DNA from: Motilibacter aurantiacus
GTDB taxonomy: Bacteria; Actinomycetota; Actinomycetes; Motilibacterales; Motilibacteraceae
Direction of reading: 5' to 3'
NCBI RefSeq assembly: GCF_011250645.1
Contig: NZ_JAANNO010000003.1
Coordinates: 404,145 to 468,144 of the forward strand
DNA length: 64,000 nucleotides
The notes under the pieces were generated by a model. The model had not been told where the DNA came from. It saw nothing but the letters and a program-made list of their open reading frames with translations, and made no database searches. Position 1 is the first letter of the stretch; each line of letters begins with the position of its first letter. Shown one piece after another: positions 7,820 through 14,949 of this stretch. The translations under genes and the position numbers were made by a program.

Positions 7820-7860
7820 CCGTACCGGGCTCGTACGTCCCGGAGCCGCCCGCGCGAGGG

Positions 7861-8907
7861 CTAGCGGCGCAGCTTCTGCGTCTCGTCGCGGATCTCGCCC
7901 ACCAGCTCCTCGATGACGTCCTCGAGGGCCACGACGCCGACCACGGTGCCGGCCCCGTCGAGCACGCGGGCCAGGTGCGAGCCCGTGCGCTGCATGACGG
8001 TGAGGACCTCGCGCAGCGGGTCGTTGTCCCGCACCGCGGGGAGCGGGCGTACGGCCTCCGGAGGCAGCGGCGCGGCCCGCCGCGCGGGGTCGACCTCGAG
8101 GACGTCCTTGACGTGCACGTAGCCGCTGAACCCACCGGCGCCGTCGCGCACCGGGAAGCGGGAGTACCCCGTGCGAGCCGACAGCTCCTCCACCTGCGCC
8201 CGGGTCAGCCCCGGCTCGATGGCCGTCAGCGAGGCCGTCGGCAGCAGGACCGAGCGGGCGCCGCGCTCCTCGAAGCTGAGCGCCCCCTTGATCAGCCGCT
8301 CCTCGTCCTCCTCCAGCAGGCCCTCCCGACGCGACTCCTCGACCAGCCCGGCCACCTCGTCCCGGGTGAACGCGCTGGTCACCTCGTTCTTCGGCTGGAT
8401 CCGGGCCACCCGGAGGCTGGCGTTGGCCAGCGCGTTGAGCGCGACGATCACCGGGTGGAGCGCGCGCACGACCACCATGAGCGCGGGGCCGAGGACGACG
8501 GCCGCCCGGTCCGGGCCGACCAGGGCGAGGTTCTTCGGCACCATCTCCCCGAGCACGATGTGCAGGAACGCCACGATCGTCAGGGCGATGACGAAGGCGA
8601 TCGGGTGCAGCAGCGCCTCGGGCACGTGCACGTGCTCGAGCGGGATCTCGATGTAGTGCGCGACGGCGGGCTCACCGAGCGAGCCGAGCCCCAGTGAGCA
8701 GACCGTGACCCCGAGCTGGGCGCCGGCCAGCAGGAGGGAGATCTCCTCCATCGCACGCAGGGTCGTGCGGGCGGCGCGCGACCCCGCCTCGGCCCGCGGC
8801 TCGATCGCCGAGCGGCGGGCGCCGACGAGCGCGAACTCCGCGCCCACGAAGAACGCGTTGCCGAGCAGCAGGCCGACCGCGATCGCGATCGCGAGCTCCC
8901 CGCTCAT
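7861..8907 (-). CDS. CNNM-type transporter (DUF21-CBS), short form, second operon
   Basis: Encodes 348 residues: DUF21 membrane domain (about 1-190; NAFFVGAEFALVGARRSAIEPRA, LGEMVPKNLALVGPD) and a CBS pair (about 205-345; VLLPTASLTAIE, VALEDVIEELVGEIRDE). No CorC_HlyC domain, like the short form at 5123. Its start overlaps the upstream long CNNM stop by ATGA. It is the mirror-image counterpart of the first CNNM operon. Metal-ion efflux role inferred from the family. Confidence 0.9.
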   Translation of the reverse strand: MSGELAIAIAVGLLLGNAFFVGAEFALVGARRSAIEPRAEAGSRAARTTLRAMEEISLLLAGAQLGVTVCSLGLGSLGEPAVAHYIEIPLEHVHVPEALLHPIAFVIALTIVAFLHIVLGEMVPKNLALVGPDRAAVVLGPALMVVVRALHPVIVALNALANASLRVARIQPKNEVTSAFTRDEVAGLVEESRREGLLEEDEERLIKGALSFEERGARSVLLPTASLTAIEPGLTRAQVEELSARTGYSRFPVRDGAGGFSGYVHVKDVLEVDPARRAAPLPPEAVRPLPAVRDNDPLREVLTVMQRTGSHLARVLDGAGTVVGVVALEDVIEELVGEIRDETQKLRR

Positions 8908-10262
8908 CGGGCCTCCCTCTCACCGGTGCTGTCGCGCGGTACGCCGACGGCGAGCTCGATGCGGTCCACCCGGTGCCCGTCCATGGCCGCGACGCGCAGG
9001 ACGACGGTCTCGGAGGCCAGGCCGCCGCTGAGCGGGGCCTCGATCTCGACCGCGTCGCCGACCTCGGGCAGCCGGCCAAGCTCGGCGCTGACCAGGCCGG
9101 CGATCGTCTCGTAGTCCTCGTCCTGGGGCAGTTCCACCCCGACGTGGCGGGACGCCTCGTCCGGGCGCAGCTGGCCGGACAGCGACCACGAGCCGTCGGC
9201 GAGGCGGCGCACCGGCGAGGCCCGCTCGTCGTGCTCGTCGATGACGTCGCCGACGAGCTCCTCGATCAGGTCCTCGAGCGTGACGATGCCTGCCACTCCC
9301 CCGAACTCGTCGATGACGATGGCGGCCTGCAGGCCCTGCTTGAGGATGTCCAGCAGAGGGTCGAGCTCGAGGGTGTCCGGCACGAGGACCGGCTCGGCCA
9401 TGACGGAGGTGACGGGCACCCGGGAGCGCCGCTCGTGCGGCACGGCGAGCGCGTGCTTGACGTGGACCACGCCGATCACGTCGTCGGCGGCCCCGCGCAC
9501 CACCGGGAAGCGCGAGCGACCGGTCTCGTTCACCCCGGCCACGACGTCCGCGAGGGTGGCGTCGTCGGCGAGCGTGTGCATCTGGACGCGGGGCGTCATG
9601 GCGTCGCGGGCGCGACGCTCGCCGAAGGCGAAGCTCTGCTGGAGCAGGACGGCGGTCTCGGCCTCGAGCGTCCCCTGCTCGGCTGACCTGCGCACGAGCG
9701 AGACCAGCTCCTGCGGCGAGCGGGCGGACGCGAGCTCCTCCTGCGGCTCGACGCCGAGCCGGCGCAGCAGCGCGTTGGCCGTGCCGTTGAGCAGCCGGAT
9801 CGCGGGGCCGGTGACCGCGGTCGAGACCCGGGAGAAGCGCTGGACGGACTTGGCCGTCTCGATCGGGCGGGCGATGGCGAGGTTCTTGGGCACGAGCTCG
9901 CCGAAGACCATGGTCAGCACGGTGGCCAGCACGAGCGCGAGCGTCACGGACACGGTGCGGACGGCTCGCTCGGAGTCGCTGACGGCCTCCACGAGCGGCT
10001 CGATCAGGCGGGCGATGGCGGGCTCGGACAGGTAGCCGATGAGCAGGTTGGTGACCGTGATGCCCACCTGCGCGCCGGACAGCTGCGTCGACAGCGAGCG
10101 CAGCCCCTCCAGCACTCCCTGTGCCCCCCGGTCGCCGGACTCGGCGGCCTTCTCGACGCTCGCCCGGTCGACGGTGAGGAGCGAGAACTCGGCGGCGACG
10201 TAGGCCCCGCAGGCGACCACCAGCACCAGTGCCAGGGCGAGCGAGACCAGGGCGACCGTCAT
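8904..10262 (-). CDS. CNNM/CorC-type transporter (DUF21-CBS-CBS-CorC_HlyC), long form, second operon
   Basis: Encodes 452 residues: DUF21 (about 1-190; LVVACGAYVAAEFSLLTVDRA, FGELVPKNLAIARP), a CBS pair (about 210-335; MTPRVQMHTL, VIDEFGGVAGIVTLEDL) and CorC_HlyC (about 345-435). ATG 10262 is chosen because the DUF21 helix starts at residue 2 and because it overlaps the stop of a 21-codon upstream ORF by ATGA. No Shine-Dalgarno precedes it, which supports coupling to that ORF. The open frame continues far upstream, but that part is antisense to the beta-helix gene and is not coding. Confidence 0.9.
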   Translation of the reverse strand: MTVALVSLALALVLVVACGAYVAAEFSLLTVDRASVEKAAESGDRGAQGVLEGLRSLSTQLSGAQVGITVTNLLIGYLSEPAIARLIEPLVEAVSDSERAVRTVSVTLALVLATVLTMVFGELVPKNLAIARPIETAKSVQRFSRVSTAVTGPAIRLLNGTANALLRRLGVEPQEELASARSPQELVSLVRRSAEQGTLEAETAVLLQQSFAFGERRARDAMTPRVQMHTLADDATLADVVAGVNETGRSRFPVVRGAADDVIGVVHVKHALAVPHERRSRVPVTSVMAEPVLVPDTLELDPLLDILKQGLQAAIVIDEFGGVAGIVTLEDLIEELVGDVIDEHDERASPVRRLADGSWSLSGQLRPDEASRHVGVELPQDEDYETIAGLVSAELGRLPEVGDAVEIEAPLSGGLASETVVLRVAAMDGHRVDRIELAVGVPRDSTGEREAR

Positions 10263-10324
10263 GTGGCGCCGGACCGGGACGGCGCCACGCGTCTGGAGGG
10301 AGGGTCGTCGGGTGGTGTGCTCAT
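10259..10324 (-). CDS. 21-codon proline-rich upstream ORF of the second CNNM operon
   Basis: ATG at 10324 lies 7 nt after AGGA. It encodes 21 residues beginning MSTPPDDPPSRR and ending SRSGAT; the stop overlaps the CNNM start in an ATGA junction. Length, MST start and position match the ORF at 3586-3651 before the other CNNM operon. The Pro/Asp-rich N-terminus recalls enterobacterial mgtL (MEPDPTPLP...), where low Mg2+ disturbs translation of a Pro/acidic leader and switches on the Mg2+ transporter. A similar role here is inference. Confidence 0.65.
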   Translation of the reverse strand: MSTPPDDPPSRRVAPSRSGAT

Positions 10325-10481
10325 TGCACCATCCTGCCAAGGGCGGGCGGGCCGCGGCGCGGCGAGGGGCGCGGTGCGGGCACGCGCACGGCCCGGGGCG
10401 CACCCGGACATTTCCCGTCCAGCGGGTGACGATGGGATGACTACCCTCCCGGCAGCGGCGGGCGTACCGGAGACTGGGGGC

Positions 10482-11498
10482 ATGCTCCGTGCTCCGCGCC
10501 CGCTCCCTCGTGCCCTGCCCCTCGCCGTGCCCGTCGCGGTGAGCGTCGCCGCGGTGGTCGGAGCGGCGCTGGCGCTCCCGGCCGCCCCGGCCTACGCCGC
10601 CCCCGCCGGCTGCCCGAGGGCGACGGTGACGGTCTCGAGCACGGACGGGCTGAAGAAGGCGCTGCGGGAGGCCGGGCCCGGGACCACGATCGGCTTGGCG
10701 AACGGGGCCTACCAGGGGCCGTTCACGATCGAGCGCTCGGGACGGGCCGGCAAGCCGCTCCGCCTCTGCGGCGGCCGCGGGGCCGTGCTCCGGGGCAAGG
10801 CCGGCCTGAAGGGCAACACCCTGCACCTCGAGGGCGTGCACCACGTCGAGGTACGCGGGCTCACCATCCGCGGCGGGCTCAAGGGGCTCATGGCCGACCG
10901 AACGACGGACTCGGTGCTCGCCGGGCTGCTCATCGAGCGGGTGGGGCACGAGGCGCTGCACCTGCGCTCGTTCAGCAAGCGCAACACGGTCACCGGCAAC
11001 ACGATCCGCCGGACCGGCTTGAAGGAAGAGCGCTTCGGTGAAGGGATCTACGTCGGATCCGCGCAGAGCAACTGGGGCAAGTACTCCGGCGGCAAGCCCG
11101 ACCGCAGCGACGGCAACGTGATCTCGCGCAACACGGTCAGCGCGACGACCGCGGAGAGCGTGGACATCAAGGAGGGCACATCGGGCGGCCGGCTCGTCGG
11201 CAACCGCTTCGACGGCAGGGCGCTCTCCACCGCCGACCAGTACGCGGACTCGTGGGTCGACGTGAAGGGCAACGGCTGGGTCGTCACCGGGAACGTCGGC
11301 AGGAACACCCGCCGGGACGGCTTCCAGGTCCACAGCATCCTGGACGGCTGGGGCAAGGGAAACGTCTTTTCCCGCAACAGGGCGGTCGTCGGGCCGGACG
11401 GCCTGGCGATCAACGTCGACACGGCCGAGCCGAACACCGTCCGCTGCGACAACACGGTGTCCGGTGGCGCTCGGCTGTCCAACGTCACCTGCGCCTGA
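10482..11498 (+). CDS. secreted right-handed parallel beta-helix protein
   Basis: Encodes 338 residues. The signal peptide covers about 1-35 (basic MLRAPRPLPR, a long hydrophobic core, APAYAAPA cleavage region). The mature part shows repeating beta-helix rungs with G-N-x-I/V patterns: VTGNTIRR, GNVISRNTVS, GGRLVGNRFDG, VVTGNVGRN, GNVFSRNRAV. This fold occurs in pectate lyases and NosD-like proteins; no catalytic set is clear, so the substrate is unknown, probably a cell-surface or environmental polysaccharide. ATG 10482 follows GGGGG and begins the signal peptide. TACCCT at 10443-10448 is a possible -10. Confidence 0.83.
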   Translation: MLRAPRPLPRALPLAVPVAVSVAAVVGAALALPAAPAYAAPAGCPRATVTVSSTDGLKKALREAGPGTTIGLANGAYQGPFTIERSGRAGKPLRLCGGRGAVLRGKAGLKGNTLHLEGVHHVEVRGLTIRGGLKGLMADRTTDSVLAGLLIERVGHEALHLRSFSKRNTVTGNTIRRTGLKEERFGEGIYVGSAQSNWGKYSGGKPDRSDGNVISRNTVSATTAESVDIKEGTSGGRLVGNRFDGRALSTADQYADSWVDVKGNGWVVTGNVGRNTRRDGFQVHSILDGWGKGNVFSRNRAVVGPDGLAINVDTAEPNTVRCDNTVSGGARLSNVTCA

Positions 11499-11532
11499 CC
11501 CGTCGCCGCCCGCCCCAGGAGGTTCCCCCGTC

Positions 11533-12375
11533 GTGCTCCGTCCGTCGGCCCCCGCCACCCGGCTCGTGCTCGCGTCCGCCGCTGCCGCCCTCGTCCTGTC
11601 CGGCTGCGGCGGCGAGCCCGACGACGCCGCCGACCGTGCCTTCGCCGCTGCCCAGGTCGGCCCCACGACCGCGGCCACGACGGCGCCGCCGTCCAGCCCG
11701 GTGGCGTCGCCGCCCCTGACCCCGACGGCGCCCGCCACGCCTCACGCGGGAGGGACGCCCCGGACGACCGGGCCCGCGACGCCGCGCCCGGCCAAGGGTC
11801 CGACCGCAGCCCAGTGGCTGTCGCGCGCGCGGGCCGCGGTGCAGGACGTCGGGTCCTACCAGATCAAGGGTGACGGCTACGTCGGGTCGGTCGGCTACTC
11901 GGTCAGCTTCAGCGCCGGCTGGGACCGTGCGCAGGGGTCGGTCACCGTCGACGGGCGCAAGTCCAAGGTCGTGCGCATCGGCCGGACCGTCTACTTCAAG
12001 CCGGAGCCGGAGTTCCTGCCGCTGCTCGGCATCGACGCGAGCAAGGCGGAGGCGCTGGAGAAGAAGTGGGTGAGCGCGCCGGTCGGGGACGAGCGCATCC
12101 CCGTCGTGCTCGACCTGCTGGACCCGGCCAGCTCGCTCACCGTCGCCTCACCGAAGGTCGTGGCCCGGCAGGCCTACCGCGGGGTCGAGACCGTGGAGAT
12201 CGCCGGTACGCCGGCATCGCCCCGGGTGCTCGTCGCGGCGGCCGGCAAGCCGCTGCCGAAGGCGATCGCACCGGCCGGGGGTGACAACCCGATCATGGTC
12301 TACAACTACGGCACCGGCGGAGTGACCGCAGAGGCGCCGAAGGGCAACAAGGTGGTCGAGCTCAGCTCGCTCTGA
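11533..12375 (+). CDS. LppX/LprG-like lipoprotein
   Basis: Encodes 280 residues. A type II signal peptide ends in the lipobox LVLSGC with lipidated C25. A Thr/Pro/Ala-rich linker (about 38-95) is followed by a domain with QDVGSYQIKGDGYVG, then KVVRIGRTVYFK and RGVETVEIAGTPASPRVLVAAAGKPLP. That order (S-Y-x-I-K-G, GxxxY, L-P at the end) is typical of actinobacterial LppX/LolA-like lipoproteins that hold hydrophobic ligands at the outer membrane face. AGGAGGT lies upstream of GTG 11533. Ligand unknown. Confidence 0.8.
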   Translation: MLRPSAPATRLVLASAAAALVLSGCGGEPDDAADRAFAAAQVGPTTAATTAPPSSPVASPPLTPTAPATPHAGGTPRTTGPATPRPAKGPTAAQWLSRARAAVQDVGSYQIKGDGYVGSVGYSVSFSAGWDRAQGSVTVDGRKSKVVRIGRTVYFKPEPEFLPLLGIDASKAEALEKKWVSAPVGDERIPVVLDLLDPASSLTVASPKVVARQAYRGVETVEIAGTPASPRVLVAAAGKPLPKAIAPAGGDNPIMVYNYGTGGVTAEAPKGNKVVELSSL

Positions 12376-12432
12376 GGGCGTACGCGCGACACGGCCGCAC
12401 GGCTCCCGGAGCCGGCCGCGGACCGGCGCGGC

Positions 12433-12438
12433 TAGCAT
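12433..12438 (+). promoter_or_regulatory. -10 box TAGCAT, leaderless
   Basis: TAGCAT ends 6 nt before GTG 12445, so transcription should begin at or next to the start codon. No Shine-Dalgarno is present. Confidence 0.6.
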
Positions 12439-12444
12439 CGACCG

Positions 12445-12774
12445 GTGATTCTCATCGTCGTGAAGTGGCATGTCCGGGACGAGTACGCCGACCGCTGGCC
12501 CGAGCTGGTCCGCGAGTTCACCGAGGCGACCCGCGCCGAGCCGGGCAACGAGTTCTTCGAGTGGTCGCGCAGCGTGGAGGACCCCTCGACGTGGATGCTC
12601 GTCGAAGGCTTCCGGGACGCGGCCGCCGGCTCCGAGCACGTCGGCTCCGAGCACTTCAGGACCGCGACGGCGGCGTTCCCCGACTACGTGAGCCGGACCC
12701 CGGAGATCATGTACGTCGACTCCCCCGACCTCAGCGGATGGGGCCCGATGGCGGAGGTGCAGCCGCGCGGCTGA
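12445..12774 (+). CDS. antibiotic-biosynthesis-monooxygenase (ABM) family protein
   Basis: Encodes 109 residues, one ABM ferredoxin-like domain: MILIVVKWHV (strand 1), WPELVREFTEATRAEPGNEFFEWSRS (helix and strand), WMLVEGFRDAAAGSEHVGSEHF (strand and helix with the conserved H-x4-H-F). Members include quinol monooxygenases (YgiN) and LsrG-type isomerases that act without cofactors; the substrate here is unknown. It is probably leaderless (TAGCAT at 12433). It converges with rdgB. Confidence 0.85.
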   Translation: MILIVVKWHVRDEYADRWPELVREFTEATRAEPGNEFFEWSRSVEDPSTWMLVEGFRDAAAGSEHVGSEHFRTATAAFPDYVSRTPEIMYVDSPDLSGWGPMAEVQPRG

Positions 12775-12793
12775 CCTCCGCTCCTGCGCCTGC

Positions 12794-13411
12794 TCAGCCC
12801 GCTGCGCGCCCCAGCTCCGCCAGCCGCGGGGCGAGGGCGCGCAGCGCCAGGCCTCGGTGCGACAGCCGGTCCTTCTCCGCTGGGCTGAGCTCGGCGGTCG
12901 ACTGCTCGTGCCCCAGCGGCACGAACACCGGGTCGTAGCCGAACCCGCCGGTGCCGCGCCGCTCGCGCAGCAGCGTCCCGGCGACCACGCCCTCCTCCGT
13001 CACGAGCGTGCCGTCGGGCAGCGCGAGCGCGACCGCGCAGACGAACGAGGCGCCACGCCGCTCGTCGGGGACGTCGGCGACCTGGGCGAGCAGCAGGTCG
13101 ACGTTGGCCGCGTCCCCGCGCCCTCCGCTCCACCGGGCGCTCAGCACCCCGGGCATGCCGTTGAGGGCGTCGACCGCGATCCCGCTGTCATCGGCGAGCG
13201 CGGGCAGCCCGGTGGCCGCGACGGCCGAGCGAGCCTTCAGCACGGCGTTCTCCACGAACGTCGCGCCGTCCTCGACGACCTCGGGGGCGTCGAACCCGTC
13301 GAGCGACAGCAGCTCGACACCGTCCACCCCGGCGGCCTCGAGGATGCGGCGGACCTCCTCGACCTTGTGCGCGTTGCGGGTCGCGAGGACGACGCGGGCG
13401 GCCATCGTCAA
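12794..13411 (-). CDS. rdgB: non-canonical purine NTP pyrophosphatase (RdgB/HAM1)
   Basis: Encodes 205 residues. It hydrolyses dITP, XTP and ITP to monophosphates, keeping deaminated purines out of nucleic acids. Motifs: nucleotide-binding [12 protein letters not shown] (9-20), [36 protein letters not shown] and [10 protein letters not shown]. Its start overlaps the rph stop by 4 nt, the same rph-rdgB order as in mycobacteria. ATG 13411 is used; the second Met two codons later is an alternative. Confidence 0.96.
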   Translation of the reverse strand: MTMAARVVLATRNAHKVEEVRRILEAAGVDGVELLSLDGFDAPEVVEDGATFVENAVLKARSAVAATGLPALADDSGIAVDALNGMPGVLSARWSGGRGDAANVDLLLAQVADVPDERRGASFVCAVALALPDGTLVTEEGVVAGTLLRERRGTGGFGYDPVFVPLGHEQSTAELSPAEKDRLSHRGLALRALAPRLAELGRAAG

Positions 13412-14127
13412 CGCCCCAGGGCCTCGAGCTGCAGGACGCCCAGCTGGGTGCAGCCTCCGGCCGCGAGCTCGAGCAGCGAGTCCAGCTCGGCCCGGTCGAA
13501 CGGCGCCCCCTCGGCAGTTCCCTGCACCTCGACGAACGTCCCGTCGCCGGTCATCACCACGTTCATGTCCGTGCCGGCGGCCACGTCCTCCTCATAGCAG
13601 AGGTCCAGCCGCGGCTCGCCGGCGATGATGCCGACGCTGACGGCCGAGACGCTACCCCGCAGCGGCTCGCCCTTGAGCAGCTTGCGCTCGCGCAGCCAGC
13701 TCACCGCGTCGGCGAGGGCGACGTAGGCGCCGGTGATGGCAGCGGTGCGCGTGCCCCCGTCGGCCTGCAGCACGTCGCAGTCGAGCACGATGGTGTTCTC
13801 GCCGAGCGCCTTCTCGTCGACGACCGCGCGCAGGGAGCGGCCGATCAGGCGGGAGATCTCGTGGGTGCGGCCGCCGATCTTGCCCTTGACCGACTCGCGG
13901 TCGCTGCGGGTGTTGGTGCTGCGCGGGAGCATGGCGTACTCGGCCGTCACCCAGCCCAGGCCGCTGCCCTTGCGCCAGCGCGGGACCCCCTCGGTGACGC
14001 TCGCGGAGCACAGGACGCGGGTGCGCCCGAACTCCACGAGCACGCTGCCCTCGGCGTGGTCGAGCCATCCGCGGGTGAAGGTGACGGGACGGAGCTGGTC
14101 GGCGGTGCGGCCGTCGGGGCGAGGCAT
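13408..14127 (-). CDS. rph: ribonuclease PH
   Basis: Encodes 239 residues, a phosphorolytic 3'-5' exoribonuclease that trims tRNA 3' ends. The motifs [13 protein letters not shown] (N-terminus), [47 protein letters not shown] and [18 protein letters not shown] match the family, and the length is normal. ATG 14127 is preceded by TAGGCT at 14134-14139 with a 6-nt gap, so the transcript is probably leaderless. Coupled to rdgB. Confidence 0.97.
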   Translation of the reverse strand: MPRPDGRTADQLRPVTFTRGWLDHAEGSVLVEFGRTRVLCSASVTEGVPRWRKGSGLGWVTAEYAMLPRSTNTRSDRESVKGKIGGRTHEISRLIGRSLRAVVDEKALGENTIVLDCDVLQADGGTRTAAITGAYVALADAVSWLRERKLLKGEPLRGSVSAVSVGIIAGEPRLDLCYEEDVAAGTDMNVVMTGDGTFVEVQGTAEGAPFDRAELDSLLELAAGGCTQLGVLQLEALGR

Positions 14128-14133
14128 CCCGGC

Positions 14134-14139
14134 AGCCTA
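14134..14139 (-). promoter_or_regulatory. -10 box TAGGCT of rph, leaderless
   Basis: On the minus strand TAGGCT is followed by 6 nt and then ATG 14127. This suggests rph-rdgB has its own promoter as well as any read-through from the MBL gene. Confidence 0.6.
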
Positions 14140-14919
14140 GCGACGCGGCCGCACCTGGTGGACGTCACCGGCCCGCGCCAGCGCGAGCGGCCCCGGGTAG
14201 GCCGAGCGGGCCTGGGCCAGCGCCCGCACGGGGTCGCCCCAGGGCGGCACGTGGGTCAGCAGCACCCGGCGCGCCCGGGCCCGGGCCGCGTGCTCCCCCG
14301 CGTCGCGGGCGGTCAGGTGCAGCCCCTCCGGCGCCTCGTCGTCCACGCCGACGAGGAAGGACGCCTCGCACAGCAGCAGGTCCACGTCGGCGGCGAGCCG
14401 GACCAGCGCGTCGCTGCGGCCGGTGTCGCCGGAGTAGGCCAGCGAGGACCCGCCGTGCTCGACGCGAGTGGCGTAGGCCTCGACCGGATGGGCGACGCGG
14501 GCTACGGTGAAGCGCATTTCGCCAATCTGGTACGTCTCGCCGTCCTGCAGCTCCACCACGTCGAAGACGGCCGCCATCTGCTCGGGCCCGACCCCGCCGT
14601 AGGCGCCCGCGAGCCGCGCCAGCGTGCCGCTCGGCCCGTAGACCCGCAGCCGGGGGCCGGGCCGGCCGGAGCGCAGCACGTCCGGGTGGTAGCGCGCGAA
14701 GACGTACCAGCCGCAGAGGTCCATGCAGTGGTCGGGGTGCAGGTGGCTCAGGACGACCGCGTCCACGTCCGTCAGCGACGTCGCGGCCTGCAGCGGGCCG
14801 AGCGCCCCGCTGCCCACGTCGAGCACGAGCTTGGTGCCGCCGGCCTCGACGAGGTAGCAGCTGGCGGCGTTCCCGGGCGCCGGGAGCGAGCCCGAGCAGC
14901 CGACGACGGTGACCTGCAC
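14137..14919 (-). CDS. MBL-fold hydrolase (RNase Z-like / phosphodiesterase-like)
   Basis: Encodes 260 residues. The metallo-beta-lactamase motif is SHLHPDHCMD with H59, H61, D63 and H64; later come AYSGDTGRSD and LLTHVPPWGDP with further metal ligands. It sits directly upstream of rph, the position of Rv1339 in M. tuberculosis, a protein linked to cyclic-nucleotide phosphodiesterase activity. By synteny this is the likely orthologue; activity on cAMP is inferred. Start GTG 14919 with AGGGAGG upstream; TAGCCT at 14949-14954 could be the -10. Confidence 0.9.
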   Translation of the reverse strand: MQVTVVGCSGSLPAPGNAASCYLVEAGGTKLVLDVGSGALGPLQAATSLTDVDAVVLSHLHPDHCMDLCGWYVFARYHPDVLRSGRPGPRLRVYGPSGTLARLAGAYGGVGPEQMAAVFDVVELQDGETYQIGEMRFTVARVAHPVEAYATRVEHGGSSLAYSGDTGRSDALVRLAADVDLLLCEASFLVGVDDEAPEGLHLTARDAGEHAARARARRVLLTHVPPWGDPVRALAQARSAYPGPLALARAGDVHQVRPRR

Positions 14920-14949
14920 AGCCCTCGCCTCCCTGACGGTGCCGAGCGG

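Noticed and set aside
10263-11738. Long minus-strand open frame extending the CNNM gene upstream (to about 11738)
   Set aside because: It is antisense to the beta-helix and lipoprotein genes. The DUF21 domain starts at Met 10262.
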